This document shows positions 56,059 through 64,000 of a stretch of DNA of 64,000 nucleotides, one piece after another; the stretch's first letter is position 1, and every line of letters begins with the position of its first letter. The notes beneath the pieces were generated by a model. It saw only the letters and a program-made list of their open reading frames with translations. It did not search any database and had not been told where the DNA came from. The DNA comes from Flavobacterium succinicans LMG 10402. Its GTDB lineage: Bacteria > Bacteroidota > Bacteroidia > Flavobacteriales > Flavobacteriaceae. The DNA lies in NCBI RefSeq assembly GCF_000611675.1, contig NZ_JATV01000004.1, positions 1 to 64,000 of the forward strand. Reading direction: 5' to 3'. The position numbers and the translations under genes are program-made.

Positions 56059-56388
56059 ATGATAAAGGTTTCTGATACAGCTAAAACAAAAATCATCGAT
56101 TTAATGAAAGATGATGGCTTCGATGCTGCTACTGACTATGTTAGAGTAGGAGTAAAAAGCGGGGGTTGCTCTGGTTTATCTTATGATCTAAAATTTGATA
56201 AAAACAAAGGCGATAACGACCAAATTTTTGTAGACAACAACATCACAATTGCTGTTGAAAAAAAATCATTCCTTTATTTAGCCGGAACCATTTTAGAATT
56301 TTCTGGAGGATTAAATGGAAAAGGTTTTGTTTTTAATAATCCAAACGCACAAAGAACTTGTGGATGTGGAGAATCTTTTTCTCTATAA
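56059..56388 (+). CDS. sufA: Iron-sulfur carrier of the IscA/SufA family
   Basis: This 109-residue A-type carrier accepts an Fe-S cluster from the SufBCD scaffold and delivers it to target proteins. The three ligand cysteines are Cys37 (SGGCSGLSYDL) and Cys101/Cys103 (RTCGCGESF). It is first in the suf operon, 10 bases before sufB. Position and motifs fit SufA; the generic name HesB/IscA would also be acceptable. Confidence 0.93.
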   Translation: MIKVSDTAKTKIIDLMKDDGFDAATDYVRVGVKSGGCSGLSYDLKFDKNKGDNDQIFVDNNITIAVEKKSFLYLAGTILEFSGGLNGKGFVFNNPNAQRTCGCGESFSL

Positions 56389-56398
56389 ATAAAAAAAT

Positions 56399-57847
56399 AT
56401 GAGCAAATATACCGAGGACGATTTAAAGATCGAACTAGAAACAAAAGAATATGAATATGGTTTTTATACCAATTTGGAATCCGAAACGTTTCCTATTGGT
56501 TTAAATGAAGATATTGTTCGCGCCATTTCTCAAAAAAAGGAAGAACCACAATGGATGACCGATTGGCGCATCGAAGCTTTTCGTGCTTGGCAAGAAATGA
56601 TCGAGCCAGAATGGGCGAATGTGCATTATGAAAAGCCAGATTTTCAAGCCATTTCTTATTATTCTGCACCAAAAGCAGTAGATCCAAACAAGACATTAGA
56701 CGATGTGGATCCAGAACTTTTAGAAATGTACAAAAAGTTAGGTATCTCTGTGGATGAGCAAAAAATGATGAACAATGTGGCTATGGATATTGTAGTTGAT
56801 TCGGTTTCGGTAGCTACAACTTTCAAGAAAACATTGGCAGAAAAAGGAATTATTTTTATGAGTATTTCCGAAGCCATCAAAGAACATCCAGAATTAGTAC
56901 GTAAGTATTTAGGAACAGTAGTGCCACAAAAAGATAATTTTTATGCTGCTTTAAACTCGGCGGTATTCTCAGACGGTTCTTTTTGTTATATTCCAAAAGG
57001 AGTGAAGTGTCCAATGGAATTGTCTACATACTTCCGAATCAATCAGGCAGGAACAGGGCAATTTGAAAGAACACTTTTAATAGCAGACGAAGGAAGTTAC
57101 GTTTCTTATTTGGAAGGATGTACGGCTCCAAGTCGTGATGAAAATCAATTGCATGCCGCCGTGGTAGAATTAATCGCCATGGATAATGCAGAGATTAAAT
57201 ATTCAACCGTTCAAAACTGGTACCCAGGAAATAAAGAAGGAAAAGGCGGTGTATATAATTTTGTAACCAAAAGAGGGATTTGCGAAACCAATGCTAAAAT
57301 TTCGTGGACGCAAGTAGAAACTGGTTCAGCGGTAACTTGGAAATATCCTTCGGTAGTTTTAAAAGGAGATAATTCAGTAGGAGAGTTTTACTCTATTGCA
57401 GTAACGAATAATTTCCAACAAGCCGATACAGGAACAAAGATGATCCATTTGGGAAAAAACACCAAATCGACTATTATTTCTAAAGGAATTTCGGCAGGAA
57501 AATCACAAAACAGCTATAGAGGTTTAGTACAAATTAGCCCAAGAGCCGAAAATGCTCGTAATTTTTCGCAATGCGATTCTTTATTAATGGGTAATAATTG
57601 CGGTGCTCATACTTTTCCGTACATCGAAAGTAAAAATCCAACAGCAAAAATAGAACACGAGGCCACAACAAGTAAAATTGGAGAAGATCAGGTGTTTTAT
57701 TGTAACCAAAGAGGTATTCCAACCGAAAAAGCGATTGCGTTAATTGTAAACGGATTTAGCAAAGACGTTTTGAATAAATTACCGATGGAGTTTGCTGTAG
57801 AAGCACAAAAATTATTAGAAATTTCGTTAGAAGGTTCTGTGGGATAA
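56399..57847 (+). CDS. sufB: Fe-S cluster assembly scaffold protein SufB
   Basis: This 482-residue SufB is the usual length. The N-terminal helical part is followed by the beta-helix core with [67 protein letters not shown] and [21 protein letters not shown]. Cys in EGCTAP and the late CNQRG are the conserved residues involved in cluster building. It forms SufBC2D with the products of sufC and sufD downstream. A toxin-antitoxin pair separates sufB from sufC. Confidence 0.97.
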   Translation: MSKYTEDDLKIELETKEYEYGFYTNLESETFPIGLNEDIVRAISQKKEEPQWMTDWRIEAFRAWQEMIEPEWANVHYEKPDFQAISYYSAPKAVDPNKTLDDVDPELLEMYKKLGISVDEQKMMNNVAMDIVVDSVSVATTFKKTLAEKGIIFMSISEAIKEHPELVRKYLGTVVPQKDNFYAALNSAVFSDGSFCYIPKGVKCPMELSTYFRINQAGTGQFERTLLIADEGSYVSYLEGCTAPSRDENQLHAAVVELIAMDNAEIKYSTVQNWYPGNKEGKGGVYNFVTKRGICETNAKISWTQVETGSAVTWKYPSVVLKGDNSVGEFYSIAVTNNFQQADTGTKMIHLGKNTKSTIISKGISAGKSQNSYRGLVQISPRAENARNFSQCDSLLMGNNCGAHTFPYIESKNPTAKIEHEATTSKIGEDQVFYCNQRGIPTEKAIALIVNGFSKDVLNKLPMEFAVEAQKLLEISLEGSVG

Positions 57848-57889
57848 TTTTTTATAAATTTACAAAAGCATTATTTAATTCAGATTGTT

Positions 57890-58096
57890 ATGGAACTCAT
57901 TTTAAAAAACGTTAAGAAAAAAGATTTTCCAGTCTTGAAATCATTATCGAAATCATTGGGTTTTGAAATCGTTCAAGAAGTAGAAAAACCTTATAATCCA
58001 GAATTTGTAAAAGAAATATTGGAAGCTGAACAGAGTATTAAAGAAGGGAAAGGAGCTAGAATGACAATGGAGGAATTGAAAGAATTATGCAAATAG
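57890..58096 (+). CDS. DUF2683-like antitoxin
   Basis: This 68-residue acidic protein has an N-terminal strand-helix (MELILKNVKKKDFPVLKSLSKSLGFEIV) and a C-terminal helix rich in Glu ([23 protein letters not shown]) that resembles the toxin-wrapping tails of type II antitoxins. It overlaps the YoeB-like toxin start by 10 bases. It is 42 bases after sufB and in the same direction. Confidence 0.82.
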   Translation: MELILKNVKKKDFPVLKSLSKSLGFEIVQEVEKPYNPEFVKEILEAEQSIKEGKGARMTMEELKELCK

Positions 58097-58359
58097 AATT
58101 TTCAAGGAAAGCCAAAGAAGATTTAAATTTTTGGGTAAAATCAGGTAATAAATCTGTATTGAATAAAATATATTCCTTGATTGAAGATATTCAATTGCAT
58201 CCTTTTGAAGGGCTTGGAAAACCAGAGCAATTAAAGCACCAACTCTCGGGAAGGTGGTCCAGAAGAATAAATAAAGAGCATAGAATTATTTATAAAGTTA
58301 CAGAAGAAAATACAATAGAAATCCTTGATATATTATCGTTAAAAGGACACTACGAATAA
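58087..58359 (+). CDS. Txe/YoeB-family mRNA interferase toxin
   Basis: This 90-residue toxin fits the YoeB branch of the RelE fold. Residues in YoeB positions are Glu47 ([18 protein letters not shown]), Arg66 ([10 protein letters not shown]) and the C-terminal His88-Tyr89 (LKGHYE). YoeB cuts mRNA in the ribosomal A site. It overlaps the antitoxin gene and lies only 14 bases before sufC, so it is likely part of the suf transcript unless it has its own promoter. Confidence 0.9.
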   Translation: MQIEFSRKAKEDLNFWVKSGNKSVLNKIYSLIEDIQLHPFEGLGKPEQLKHQLSGRWSRRINKEHRIIYKVTEENTIEILDILSLKGHYE

Positions 58360-58373
58360 AAACAAAACAACTC

Positions 58374-59126
58374 ATGTTATCAATAAAAAATTTACACGCC
58401 TCAATAGGCGACAAAGAAATATTAAAAGGAATCAACCTTGAGGTAAAAGCTGGCGAAGTGCATGCGATTATGGGACCTAACGGTGCTGGAAAAAGTACAC
58501 TTTCGGCTATTATTGCTGGAAATGAAAACTACGAAGTAACCGAAGGCGAAATTATCTTAGACAACGAAGATATTGCAGAATTAGGTCCAGAAGAAAGAGC
58601 ACACAAAGGGGTGTTTCTTTCGTTTCAATACCCAGTGGAGATTCCTGGAGTTTCTGTAACCAACTTTATGCGTACGGCTATCAACGAAACGCGCAAAGCC
58701 AATGGAAAAGAAGAAATGCCAGCCAACGAAATGTTGAAAGTCATTCGTGAAAAATCTGAATTGTTAGAAATTGACCGTAAGTTTTTATCTCGTTCTTTAA
58801 ACGAAGGTTTTTCTGGAGGAGAGAAGAAACGTAACGAGATTTTTCAAATGGCAATGTTAGAGCCAAAATTAGCTATTCTAGACGAAACAGATTCTGGTTT
58901 GGATATTGATGCGCTTAGAATTGTAGCGAATGGCGTAAACAAGCTAAAAAGCGATAAAAATGCTATCGTTGTGATTACGCATTACCAACGTTTATTAGAT
59001 TATATCGTTCCTGACTTTGTACACGTTTTATACAATGGTAGAATTGTAAAATCCGGTACCAAAGAATTGGCCTATGAGCTAGAAGAAAAAGGATACGACT
59101 GGATCAAACAAGAACAAGAAGCCTAA
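58374..59126 (+). CDS. sufC: Fe-S assembly ATPase SufC
   Basis: This 250-residue ABC-type ATPase drives conformational change of SufBCD. It has Walker [10 protein letters not shown] (34-42), Q-loop [12 protein letters not shown], signature [18 protein letters not shown] (about 137-154), Walker [13 protein letters not shown] (about 164-175) and switch His in [13 protein letters not shown]. All residues expected of an active ATPase are present. Confidence 0.97.
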   Translation: MLSIKNLHASIGDKEILKGINLEVKAGEVHAIMGPNGAGKSTLSAIIAGNENYEVTEGEIILDNEDIAELGPEERAHKGVFLSFQYPVEIPGVSVTNFMRTAINETRKANGKEEMPANEMLKVIREKSELLEIDRKFLSRSLNEGFSGGEKKRNEIFQMAMLEPKLAILDETDSGLDIDALRIVANGVNKLKSDKNAIVVITHYQRLLDYIVPDFVHVLYNGRIVKSGTKELAYELEEKGYDWIKQEQEA

Positions 59127-59130
59127 AAAT

Positions 59131-59200
59131 TTGTTTAAAGTTTAAAGTCTAAAGTTATCCCATGACAACTTTAAACTTTTAAACCTTAAACTTTAAACAA
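59131..59200. repeat. Imperfect inverted repeat between sufC and sufD
   Basis: TTGTTTAAAGTTTAAAGT and its near-complement ACTTTAAACAA at the other end form a long AT-rich hairpin around ATCCCATGAC. It is a common flavobacterial spacer repeat. It has no T run and probably does not end the operon. Confidence 0.6.
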
Positions 59201-59208
59201 TTAGAAAT

Positions 59209-60522
59209 ATGTTAAAAGAAAAATTGATATCGTCCTTTATGGCGTTCGAAGAGAAGATAGATGTACAAACCGATCTTCATGATATTCGTACTGCAGCGAT
59301 AAAGAACTTTGAAAATAAGGGATTCCCCACCAAAAAAGAGGAAGCTTGGAAATATACCTCGTTGAATGCTATTTTAAAAAATGATTTCAGCGTTTTTCCA
59401 AATACCGAAAATACTATTGAGTACAAAGAAGTACAAAAATATTTTTTGCATGAAGTAGATACGTATAAAGTCGTTTTTGTAGACGGCGTGTTTAGTTCAA
59501 ATTTGTCTGCTACCACGCATGATGGTATTGATGTTTGTTTGATGTCTTCTACATTAAACAAGCCAAAATACAAAATGATCATTGATACATATTTTAACCA
59601 AATTGCTAGTAAAGACGAGTCATTGACTTCTTTAAATACGGCATTTGCTAGCGAAGGAGCTTACATCAACATTCCAAAGAGTAAAGTAGTAGATAAGCCT
59701 ATTGAAATCATGTACTTTTCAACAGGTTCTGAAAAAGCTTTGTTGGTTCAGCCACGTAATTTGGTGATTGTAGGTGAAAATTCGCATGTGCAAATCATTG
59801 AAAGACACCAATGTTTAAATGATAATGCGGTTTTGACCAATTCAGTTACCGAAATTTTTGCTGCAAAACGCGCTATTGTGGATTACTATAAAATTCAAAA
59901 TGATGCTGCCGAAGCGAATCTAATTGATAATACCTACGTTTCTCAAAAACAAGAAAGTCATGTCTCTGTACAAACCTTTTCATTTGGTGGAAACTTAACC
60001 AGAAACAATTTGAACTTTTATCATTTTGGAGAACGTCTTACCAGTACGCTAAACGGAATTACGATAATAGGAGAGAAGCAACACGTTGATCACTATACTT
60101 TAGTAAACCACGCAACGCCAAACTGCGAAAGTTTTCAAGATTACAAAGGAATATTTTCAGATAGAGCGACAGGTGTTTTTAATGGGAAAGTTTTCGTAGA
60201 AAAAGAAGCTCAGAAAACCAATGCTTTCCAAAAAAGCAACAATATTTTGTTGAGTGATAAAGCCACTATCAATGCCAAACCACAGTTAGAAATTTTTGCC
60301 GACGATGTAAAATGTTCTCACGGTTGTACGGTTGGTCAATTGGATGAAACGGCATTATTTTACATGCAACAACGTGGAATTCCTAAGAAAGAAGCCAAAG
60401 CATTATTGATGTACGCTTTCTCGAATGCAGTTATCGAAAACATTAAAATCCCTGAACTTAAAAAACGCATTACAGCTATCATAGCCAATAAATTAGGCGT
60501 AAAATTAGGGTTTGATTTGTAG
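59209..60522 (+). CDS. sufD: Fe-S cluster assembly protein SufD
   Basis: This 437-residue partner of SufB in the SufBC2D scaffold has an N-terminal EEAWKYTSLNAILK motif, a beta-helix core and the C-terminal DDVKCSHGCTVGQLDETALFYMQQRGIPKKEAKALL signature, including the conserved His in CSHG. It lies 82 bases after sufC with a hairpin repeat between them. It is followed by a strong hairpin at 60550-60586. Confidence 0.96.
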   Translation: MLKEKLISSFMAFEEKIDVQTDLHDIRTAAIKNFENKGFPTKKEEAWKYTSLNAILKNDFSVFPNTENTIEYKEVQKYFLHEVDTYKVVFVDGVFSSNLSATTHDGIDVCLMSSTLNKPKYKMIIDTYFNQIASKDESLTSLNTAFASEGAYINIPKSKVVDKPIEIMYFSTGSEKALLVQPRNLVIVGENSHVQIIERHQCLNDNAVLTNSVTEIFAAKRAIVDYYKIQNDAAEANLIDNTYVSQKQESHVSVQTFSFGGNLTRNNLNFYHFGERLTSTLNGITIIGEKQHVDHYTLVNHATPNCESFQDYKGIFSDRATGVFNGKVFVEKEAQKTNAFQKSNNILLSDKATINAKPQLEIFADDVKCSHGCTVGQLDETALFYMQQRGIPKKEAKALLMYAFSNAVIENIKIPELKKRITAIIANKLGVKLGFDL

Positions 60523-60549
60523 TTTTAAATAAGTTTCAAAAAAAAATAT

Positions 60550-60590
60550 AAAGGGCATAAAGTCTATCAAAGACTTTGTGCCCTTTGTGA
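60550..60590 (+). terminator. Hairpin after sufD
   Basis: AAAGGGCATAAAGTCT and AGACTTTGTGCCCTTT pair around ATCAA (one G-T pair). The T run is weak, so termination may be partial. Confidence 0.55.
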
Positions 60591-60612
60591 TTTATCCACT
60601 ATCAAAAATTAG

Positions 60613-60620
60613 TATCTTTG
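60613..60620 (+). promoter_or_regulatory. -7 box of the Uma2 gene
   Basis: TATCTTTG matches TAnnTTTG, with TTTG at 60584-60587 about 25 bases upstream. It supports a start at 60641. Confidence 0.5.
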
Positions 60621-60640
60621 ATGTATTAATCTGCATTCTT

Positions 60641-61240
60641 ATGGAAACAATTATTACAGACATTAACAGTTTAGATCTTTCCAAATCGTATACCTATGCC
60701 GACTACCTTACCTGGAATTTTAAGGAAAGATTAGAAATTTTGAAAGGGAAAGTTTTCAAAATGAGCCCTGCACCCAGTAGAAAACATCAAGAAATATCAG
60801 TTGAGCTTACGGGTATTTTTTATAATTATTTCAAAAAAACTCCATGTAATGTTTATGTTGCGCCATTTGATGTGCGCTTAAAAAACTTTAAAAAAAGCAC
60901 CTCAGATAAAGAAATCACAACGGTATTTCAACCTGATATTTGTGTAATTTGCGATAAGGAAAAATTAGATGATAGAGGCTGTCTTGGTGCGCCAGATTTG
61001 ATCATCGAGATTCTTTCACCGGGCAATTCCAAAAAAGAAATGGATATTAAGTTTGATTTATACGAAGAGAATGCCGTAAAGGAATATTGGATTGTAGAGC
61101 CGTATCAAAAATCAATTTTAATCTATACCCTTCAAAAAGATAAATATATCGGTCTTAAACCCATAGCCGAAGAAGGATTAGTGCACAGTCCACTGTTTCC
61201 AGAATTGAGCTTTAATGTGGCTGATATTTTTATAGATTGA
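60641..61240 (+). CDS. Uma2-family restriction-endonuclease-like protein
   Basis: This protein is 199 residues from ATG 60641; the open frame upstream to 60578 crosses the sufD hairpin and promoter and is rejected as a start. It has the Uma2 pattern of the PD-(D/E)XK nuclease fold: YEILKGKVFKMSPAP-like start, FQPDICVICDKEKLDDRGCLGAPDLIIEILSPGNSKKEMDIKFDLYEENAVKEYWIVEP. The acidic Asp and Glu and the later Lys are the expected catalytic set. Such genes are widespread, often mobile, and of unclear function. Confidence 0.88.
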   Translation: METIITDINSLDLSKSYTYADYLTWNFKERLEILKGKVFKMSPAPSRKHQEISVELTGIFYNYFKKTPCNVYVAPFDVRLKNFKKSTSDKEITTVFQPDICVICDKEKLDDRGCLGAPDLIIEILSPGNSKKEMDIKFDLYEENAVKEYWIVEPYQKSILIYTLQKDKYIGLKPIAEEGLVHSPLFPELSFNVADIFID

Positions 61241-61424
61241 TTTTGTAGAAAAAGGGAAGTTATAATGAACCACCAACCAAAAGTTAGTGGTTTTTTTTTG
61301 GAATATATTATTCTTATTTTTTTATATTTTAATTGTTTTTATTCATAGATTTAGAAACTAATTTTTACGAATTAATCAGAAAAATAAATTTAACAAAAAA
61401 CAAAAATTTAAAGCTGTTATTATT

Positions 61425-62000
61425 ATGAAGAAAATTGTTGTACTTGTTGTATTTGTTGTTGTTCAATTTACCTCACTTTCTGCTCAAAATACATTTGTCG
61501 CTAATGGTGTAGTCATTCCTAGAACACTAGAATTTAAAGGAAAAGTAATGGATTTAAGCGGTTTTGGTGTTCGATCGAAATTGTGGGTTGATGTCTATGT
61601 TCAGGCGCTTTATCAATCTTTTTACAGCGACAAACCTTTTGAAGTGATGCAAAGCAATACCGAAATGGCTATTCGTATCCAAATTACTTCTGCTATGGTT
61701 TCCTCAGGAAAATTGACTCGAAATTTTAATAGTGGATTTGAACGCTCTGCGGGTGCTAATTTAGAGTCGTTACGTACACGAATTGAAAAGTTTAAAAGTT
61801 ATTTATCTGATGAAATTGTACAAAATGATGTTTTTAATTTGATATACAATCCGTTGGATTCTTCTGTGTATGTCTTTAAAAATAATGAATTAAAAGGAAC
61901 CGTTCCCGGGATTGATTTTAAAATTGCATTATTTGGAATTTGGCTTTCCAACAACCCTGTAGACGAACAATTGAAAAAGGATTTACTCGGAATAAAATAA
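61425..62000 (+). CDS. Secreted chalcone-isomerase-like protein
   Basis: This 191-residue protein has a signal peptide (about 1-20, SLSAQ). The mature part fits the chalcone_isomerase-like family (PF16036 type): NGVVIPRTLEFKGKVMDLSGFGVRSKLWVDVYVQALYQSF, then FNSGFERSAG and a late VPGIDFKIALFGIWLSNNPVDEQLKKDLLG. Bacterial members are periplasmic and are thought to bind fatty acids or small lipids rather than isomerise flavonoids. It is monocistronic. Confidence 0.9.
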   Translation: MKKIVVLVVFVVVQFTSLSAQNTFVANGVVIPRTLEFKGKVMDLSGFGVRSKLWVDVYVQALYQSFYSDKPFEVMQSNTEMAIRIQITSAMVSSGKLTRNFNSGFERSAGANLESLRTRIEKFKSYLSDEIVQNDVFNLIYNPLDSSVYVFKNNELKGTVPGIDFKIALFGIWLSNNPVDEQLKKDLLGIK

Positions 62001-62011
62001 TTTAAAAATAA

Positions 62012-62046
62012 CAAACCCGGCAACTTTTTAAAATTGTCGGGTTTGT
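62012..62046. terminator. Bidirectional terminator after the chalcone-isomerase-like gene
   Basis: CAAACCCGGCAA and TTGTCGGGTTTG pair around CTTTTTAAAA (one G-T pair). It lies between convergent genes. Confidence 0.75.
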
Positions 62047-62064
62047 GGTTCTATAGGGTAGAGG

Positions 62065-63411
62065 TTACTTCTTAAAACTTCCAATCACTCCTTTTAGCAA
62101 TTCATTTACATCATATTTTGCTTCGTCGCTTAATCCCATTCTAACAATAACCAAATCCAAAGACGGAATAATAAACACCTTTTGTCCTTGGTAGCCATTG
62201 CAGGAGTACATATCACGCGGCGCGGCAGGGAAATGACCACCGGCATTCAGCCAAAAGTGCGCTCCATAACCTTCGTTAGAATCGTTGGTGGGCGTGCTTA
62301 CATAATTCTCCCAATTGGCATCAAAGACTTGGTCGCCGTTCCAGTTGCCTTTATGCAAATACAATAACCCAAATTTAGCCCAATCCCTTGCGGTTGCCCA
62401 TCCATAAGATGATCCAACATAATTCCCAACCATATCGGTTTCGATTAGCATGGAATGCATTCCAATTCGATCAATCAATTGTGCATACCAAAAATCCAAA
62501 TATTCTTGATGGGTTTTGAACTGCTTACGCAAGATATAAGACAATAAATTACTAGTTCCCGAGGAGTAATTCCAATGGGTATTTGGAGCGTAGGCAGCTG
62601 GTTTTTCGAGCTGTACGCGTCCCATATTTTCGGCTATGAACAACATTTTGGTAGCATCGCATATTTTATCATAGGCTTCTTCCCATTCCAATCCAGAATT
62701 CATATGCAACAAATCGTTGGTTGTGATTTTTTTTCGTTCATCGTTTTGCCATTCGCGAATTGGAGCGGGTTTGTTGATATCGTATTTTCCTTGTTTTTGG
62801 AGTATTCCAAAAAGAGTAGCAGTGATGCTTTTGGTCATAGACCATCCCAAAATTTTACTGTTTTTGCTAAATCCAGTATCGTATTTTTCTGCAATAATTT
62901 TGTCTTTATAAATCACTAAAACGGCTCTTGATCTTTTTTTCTTTTGTCCTTTTGGATCGAAGGCATTGTTTACTGCGGCTGTTAGTTTTGAATAATCCAC
63001 ATTAGCAAAAACAGTGTCTTTGGCTTCATTATTTCCGTAAGGGAAAGGCAAATTATTTTGTGTAAAGTTGCGTTTTGGGGTTAGATAGGGTTTTGAAACA
63101 TCGAAATCATCATTGATTAAGGTGGCCCCTAAACCCTCTCGATAAATCGCTTTTCTAGTTTTTAATCCGTAAACAGAAGAAGTAGCGGTTTTGGCGTTGT
63201 CATCGATTTCATTTTTGGCAAGGTCAATCAGGTCAATATCATTATCTCCTTGTTCGATCATCTCTTGCGAGCGATGGTCAATAAAATGCCCCGAAGCCAT
63301 ACTTTTGGCCGAAAAACCAGAGATTAAATCGAGTTGAGGATAGGTGGTATATCCAATATACCCAAGAACAAGCAAAAGAAGGATTCCGATACTTTTTATA
63401 ATTTTCTTCAT
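62065..63411 (-). CDS. Serine hydrolase of the beta-lactamase (class C/PBP4-like) family
   Basis: This 448-residue protein has an N-terminal membrane anchor or signal (about 4-22). The catalytic SxxK is in GWSMTKSITATLFG (Ser about 187, Lys about 190). The second motif is probably YSSGTSNLL (the YxN site as YSSG), and a late strand KVFIIPSLDLVIVRMG takes the KTG-like position. Members are esterases, D-peptidases or lactamases; nothing identifies the substrate. It is transcribed against the suf genes and sits between sufD and sufS. Confidence 0.88.
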   Translation of the reverse strand: MKKIIKSIGILLLLVLGYIGYTTYPQLDLISGFSAKSMASGHFIDHRSQEMIEQGDNDIDLIDLAKNEIDDNAKTATSSVYGLKTRKAIYREGLGATLINDDFDVSKPYLTPKRNFTQNNLPFPYGNNEAKDTVFANVDYSKLTAAVNNAFDPKGQKKKRSRAVLVIYKDKIIAEKYDTGFSKNSKILGWSMTKSITATLFGILQKQGKYDINKPAPIREWQNDERKKITTNDLLHMNSGLEWEEAYDKICDATKMLFIAENMGRVQLEKPAAYAPNTHWNYSSGTSNLLSYILRKQFKTHQEYLDFWYAQLIDRIGMHSMLIETDMVGNYVGSSYGWATARDWAKFGLLYLHKGNWNGDQVFDANWENYVSTPTNDSNEGYGAHFWLNAGGHFPAAPRDMYSCNGYQGQKVFIIPSLDLVIVRMGLSDEAKYDVNELLKGVIGSFKK

Positions 63412-63554
63412 AAAATGTTATTTTTAAGCAATGTAGCAAAAAGTTGGAAACCTTGTGTTTGGTTTTATTTTTTTCTTTCCTTTCCTTGCTCAAACTAAGA
63501 ATGGTTTTTTCAATAAATGATGCCTATTTGGGTATCAAGTTTTATTAACAACTG

Positions 63555-63589
63555 TTTGCTAAAAATTAGCTACAGTTTCACTACTTTTG
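63555..63589 (+). promoter_or_regulatory. Promoter of sufS
   Basis: TTTG (63555-63558) and TACTTTTG (63582-63589) are 23 bases apart, and the start codon is 26 bases downstream. sufS therefore has its own promoter, apart from sufABCD. Confidence 0.6.
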
Positions 63590-63615
63590 TATTTAGAAAA
63601 ATTCTAAATTAAGTC

Positions 63616-64000
63616 ATGTTAGATCTTCAAAAAATAAGAGCCGATTTTCCAATCCTTTCTCAAAAAGTCAACGGAAAACCTTTGGTTTATTTCGATAACG
63701 GAGCGACTTCGCAAAAGCCACAAGTAGTGATTGATGCGATTGCAAAGTATTACCAAGAAATCAACGCCAACATCCATCGTGGCGTACATACCTTGAGCCA
63801 ATTAGCTACAGATGCTTACGAATTGTCCAGAGGGAAAATACAACAACATATCAATGCCAAGCACGCCCACGAAGTTTTGTTTACTTCAGGTACTACTCAT
63901 GGCGTGAATTTGGTAGCGAATGGGTTTGCTTCTCTATTAAAATCAGGCGATGAGGTATTGGTGTCTGCTTTAGAGCATCATAGCAATATTGTGCCTTGGC
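63616..64000 (+). CDS. sufS: Cysteine desulfurase SufS (5' part, cut by window end)
   Basis: The first 128 residues of a class II PLP-dependent cysteine desulfurase are present; they supply persulfide sulfur to the SufBCD system. The stretches [55 protein letters not shown] and [14 protein letters not shown] match SufS/CsdA. The PLP lysine and active-site cysteine lie beyond the window. It has its own promoter and is separated from sufD by the Uma2, chalcone-isomerase-like and serine-hydrolase genes. Confidence 0.95.
   Translation, partial: MLDLQKIRADFPILSQKVNGKPLVYFDNGATSQKPQVVIDAIAKYYQEINANIHRGVHTLSQLATDAYELSRGKIQQHINAKHAHEVLFTSGTTHGVNLVANGFASLLKSGDEVLVSALEHHSNIVPW

Noticed and set aside
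60578..60640. Upstream start for the Uma2 gene
   Set aside because: This part covers the hairpin after sufD and the TATCTTTG promoter box, and the resulting peptide does not match the family.

Overview
The window looks like a chromosomal segment of a Flavobacteriia bacterium, most likely Flavobacterium or a close relative. This rests on low GC, promoters of the Bacteroidota type (-7 box TAnnTTTG, often with an upstream TTTG), a gliding-type (T9SS) C-terminal sorting domain, a SusB-like GH97 enzyme, a SDR-type threonine dehydrogenase, DUF4175/YbeY/MnmG order and a suf operon arranged as in flavobacteria. I ran no database search; family names come from recognising motifs and overall sequence.

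Layout. 0.2-5.5 kb: GH97 alpha-glucosidase, a DUF6377-type membrane regulator and L-threonine dehydrogenase. 5.7-7.3 kb and 13.1-16.3 kb: two accessory blocks with different small hypothetical genes, each bracketed by the same left repeat (unit A) and right repeat (unit B). 7.3-12.95 kb: a ToxR-like membrane regulator divergent from a secreted protein, a HigBA-like toxin-antitoxin pair, an M13 peptidase and an FAD amine-oxidase-like protein. 16.4-20 kb: secreted M1 and S8 peptidases. 20.3-27 kb: purine permease, a 1501-residue leucine-rich-repeat T9SS cargo and its lipoprotein partner. 27-34 kb: MBL hydrolase, DprA, an HU/SPOR membrane protein, a PIF1-like helicase and an OmpH-like lipoprotein. 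34-41 kb: methyltransferase, mnmG, ybeY and a DUF4175 gene interrupted by an in-frame TAG. 41-52 kb: gltX, an SPFH protein, a three-gene membrane/stress operon, glnS, folB, tRNA-Cys, a LysE exporter, a GIN-domain protein and rnr. 52.3-53.2 kb: a 0.9-kb AT-rich gene-free gap. 53.2-64 kb: rpiB, an M48 peptidase/YjgN pair, sufA-sufB-[toxin-antitoxin]-sufC-sufD, Uma2, a chalcone-isomerase-like protein, a serine hydrolase and the start of sufS.

Origin-proximal reading. Six near-palindromic parS (ParB-binding) sites lie at 35.1-37.3 kb around mnmG. About 15 kb away, the AT-rich gap between a DUF2007 gene and rpiB carries a cluster of DnaA-box-like 9-mers, with a perfect TTATCCACA just inside the neighbouring gene. 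Genes left of the gap run mostly on the minus strand and genes to the right mostly on the plus strand, as expected around a bidirectional origin. The parS sites are strong; the oriC call is inference.

The most unusual features are: the A-payload-B cassettes; a family of six hairpin repeats whose stems differ in sequence but keep pairing; the parS cluster and candidate oriC; a toxin-antitoxin pair inside the suf operon; the nonsense codon in the DUF4175 gene; and a tandemly repeated tRNA-Cys 3' end plus terminator.
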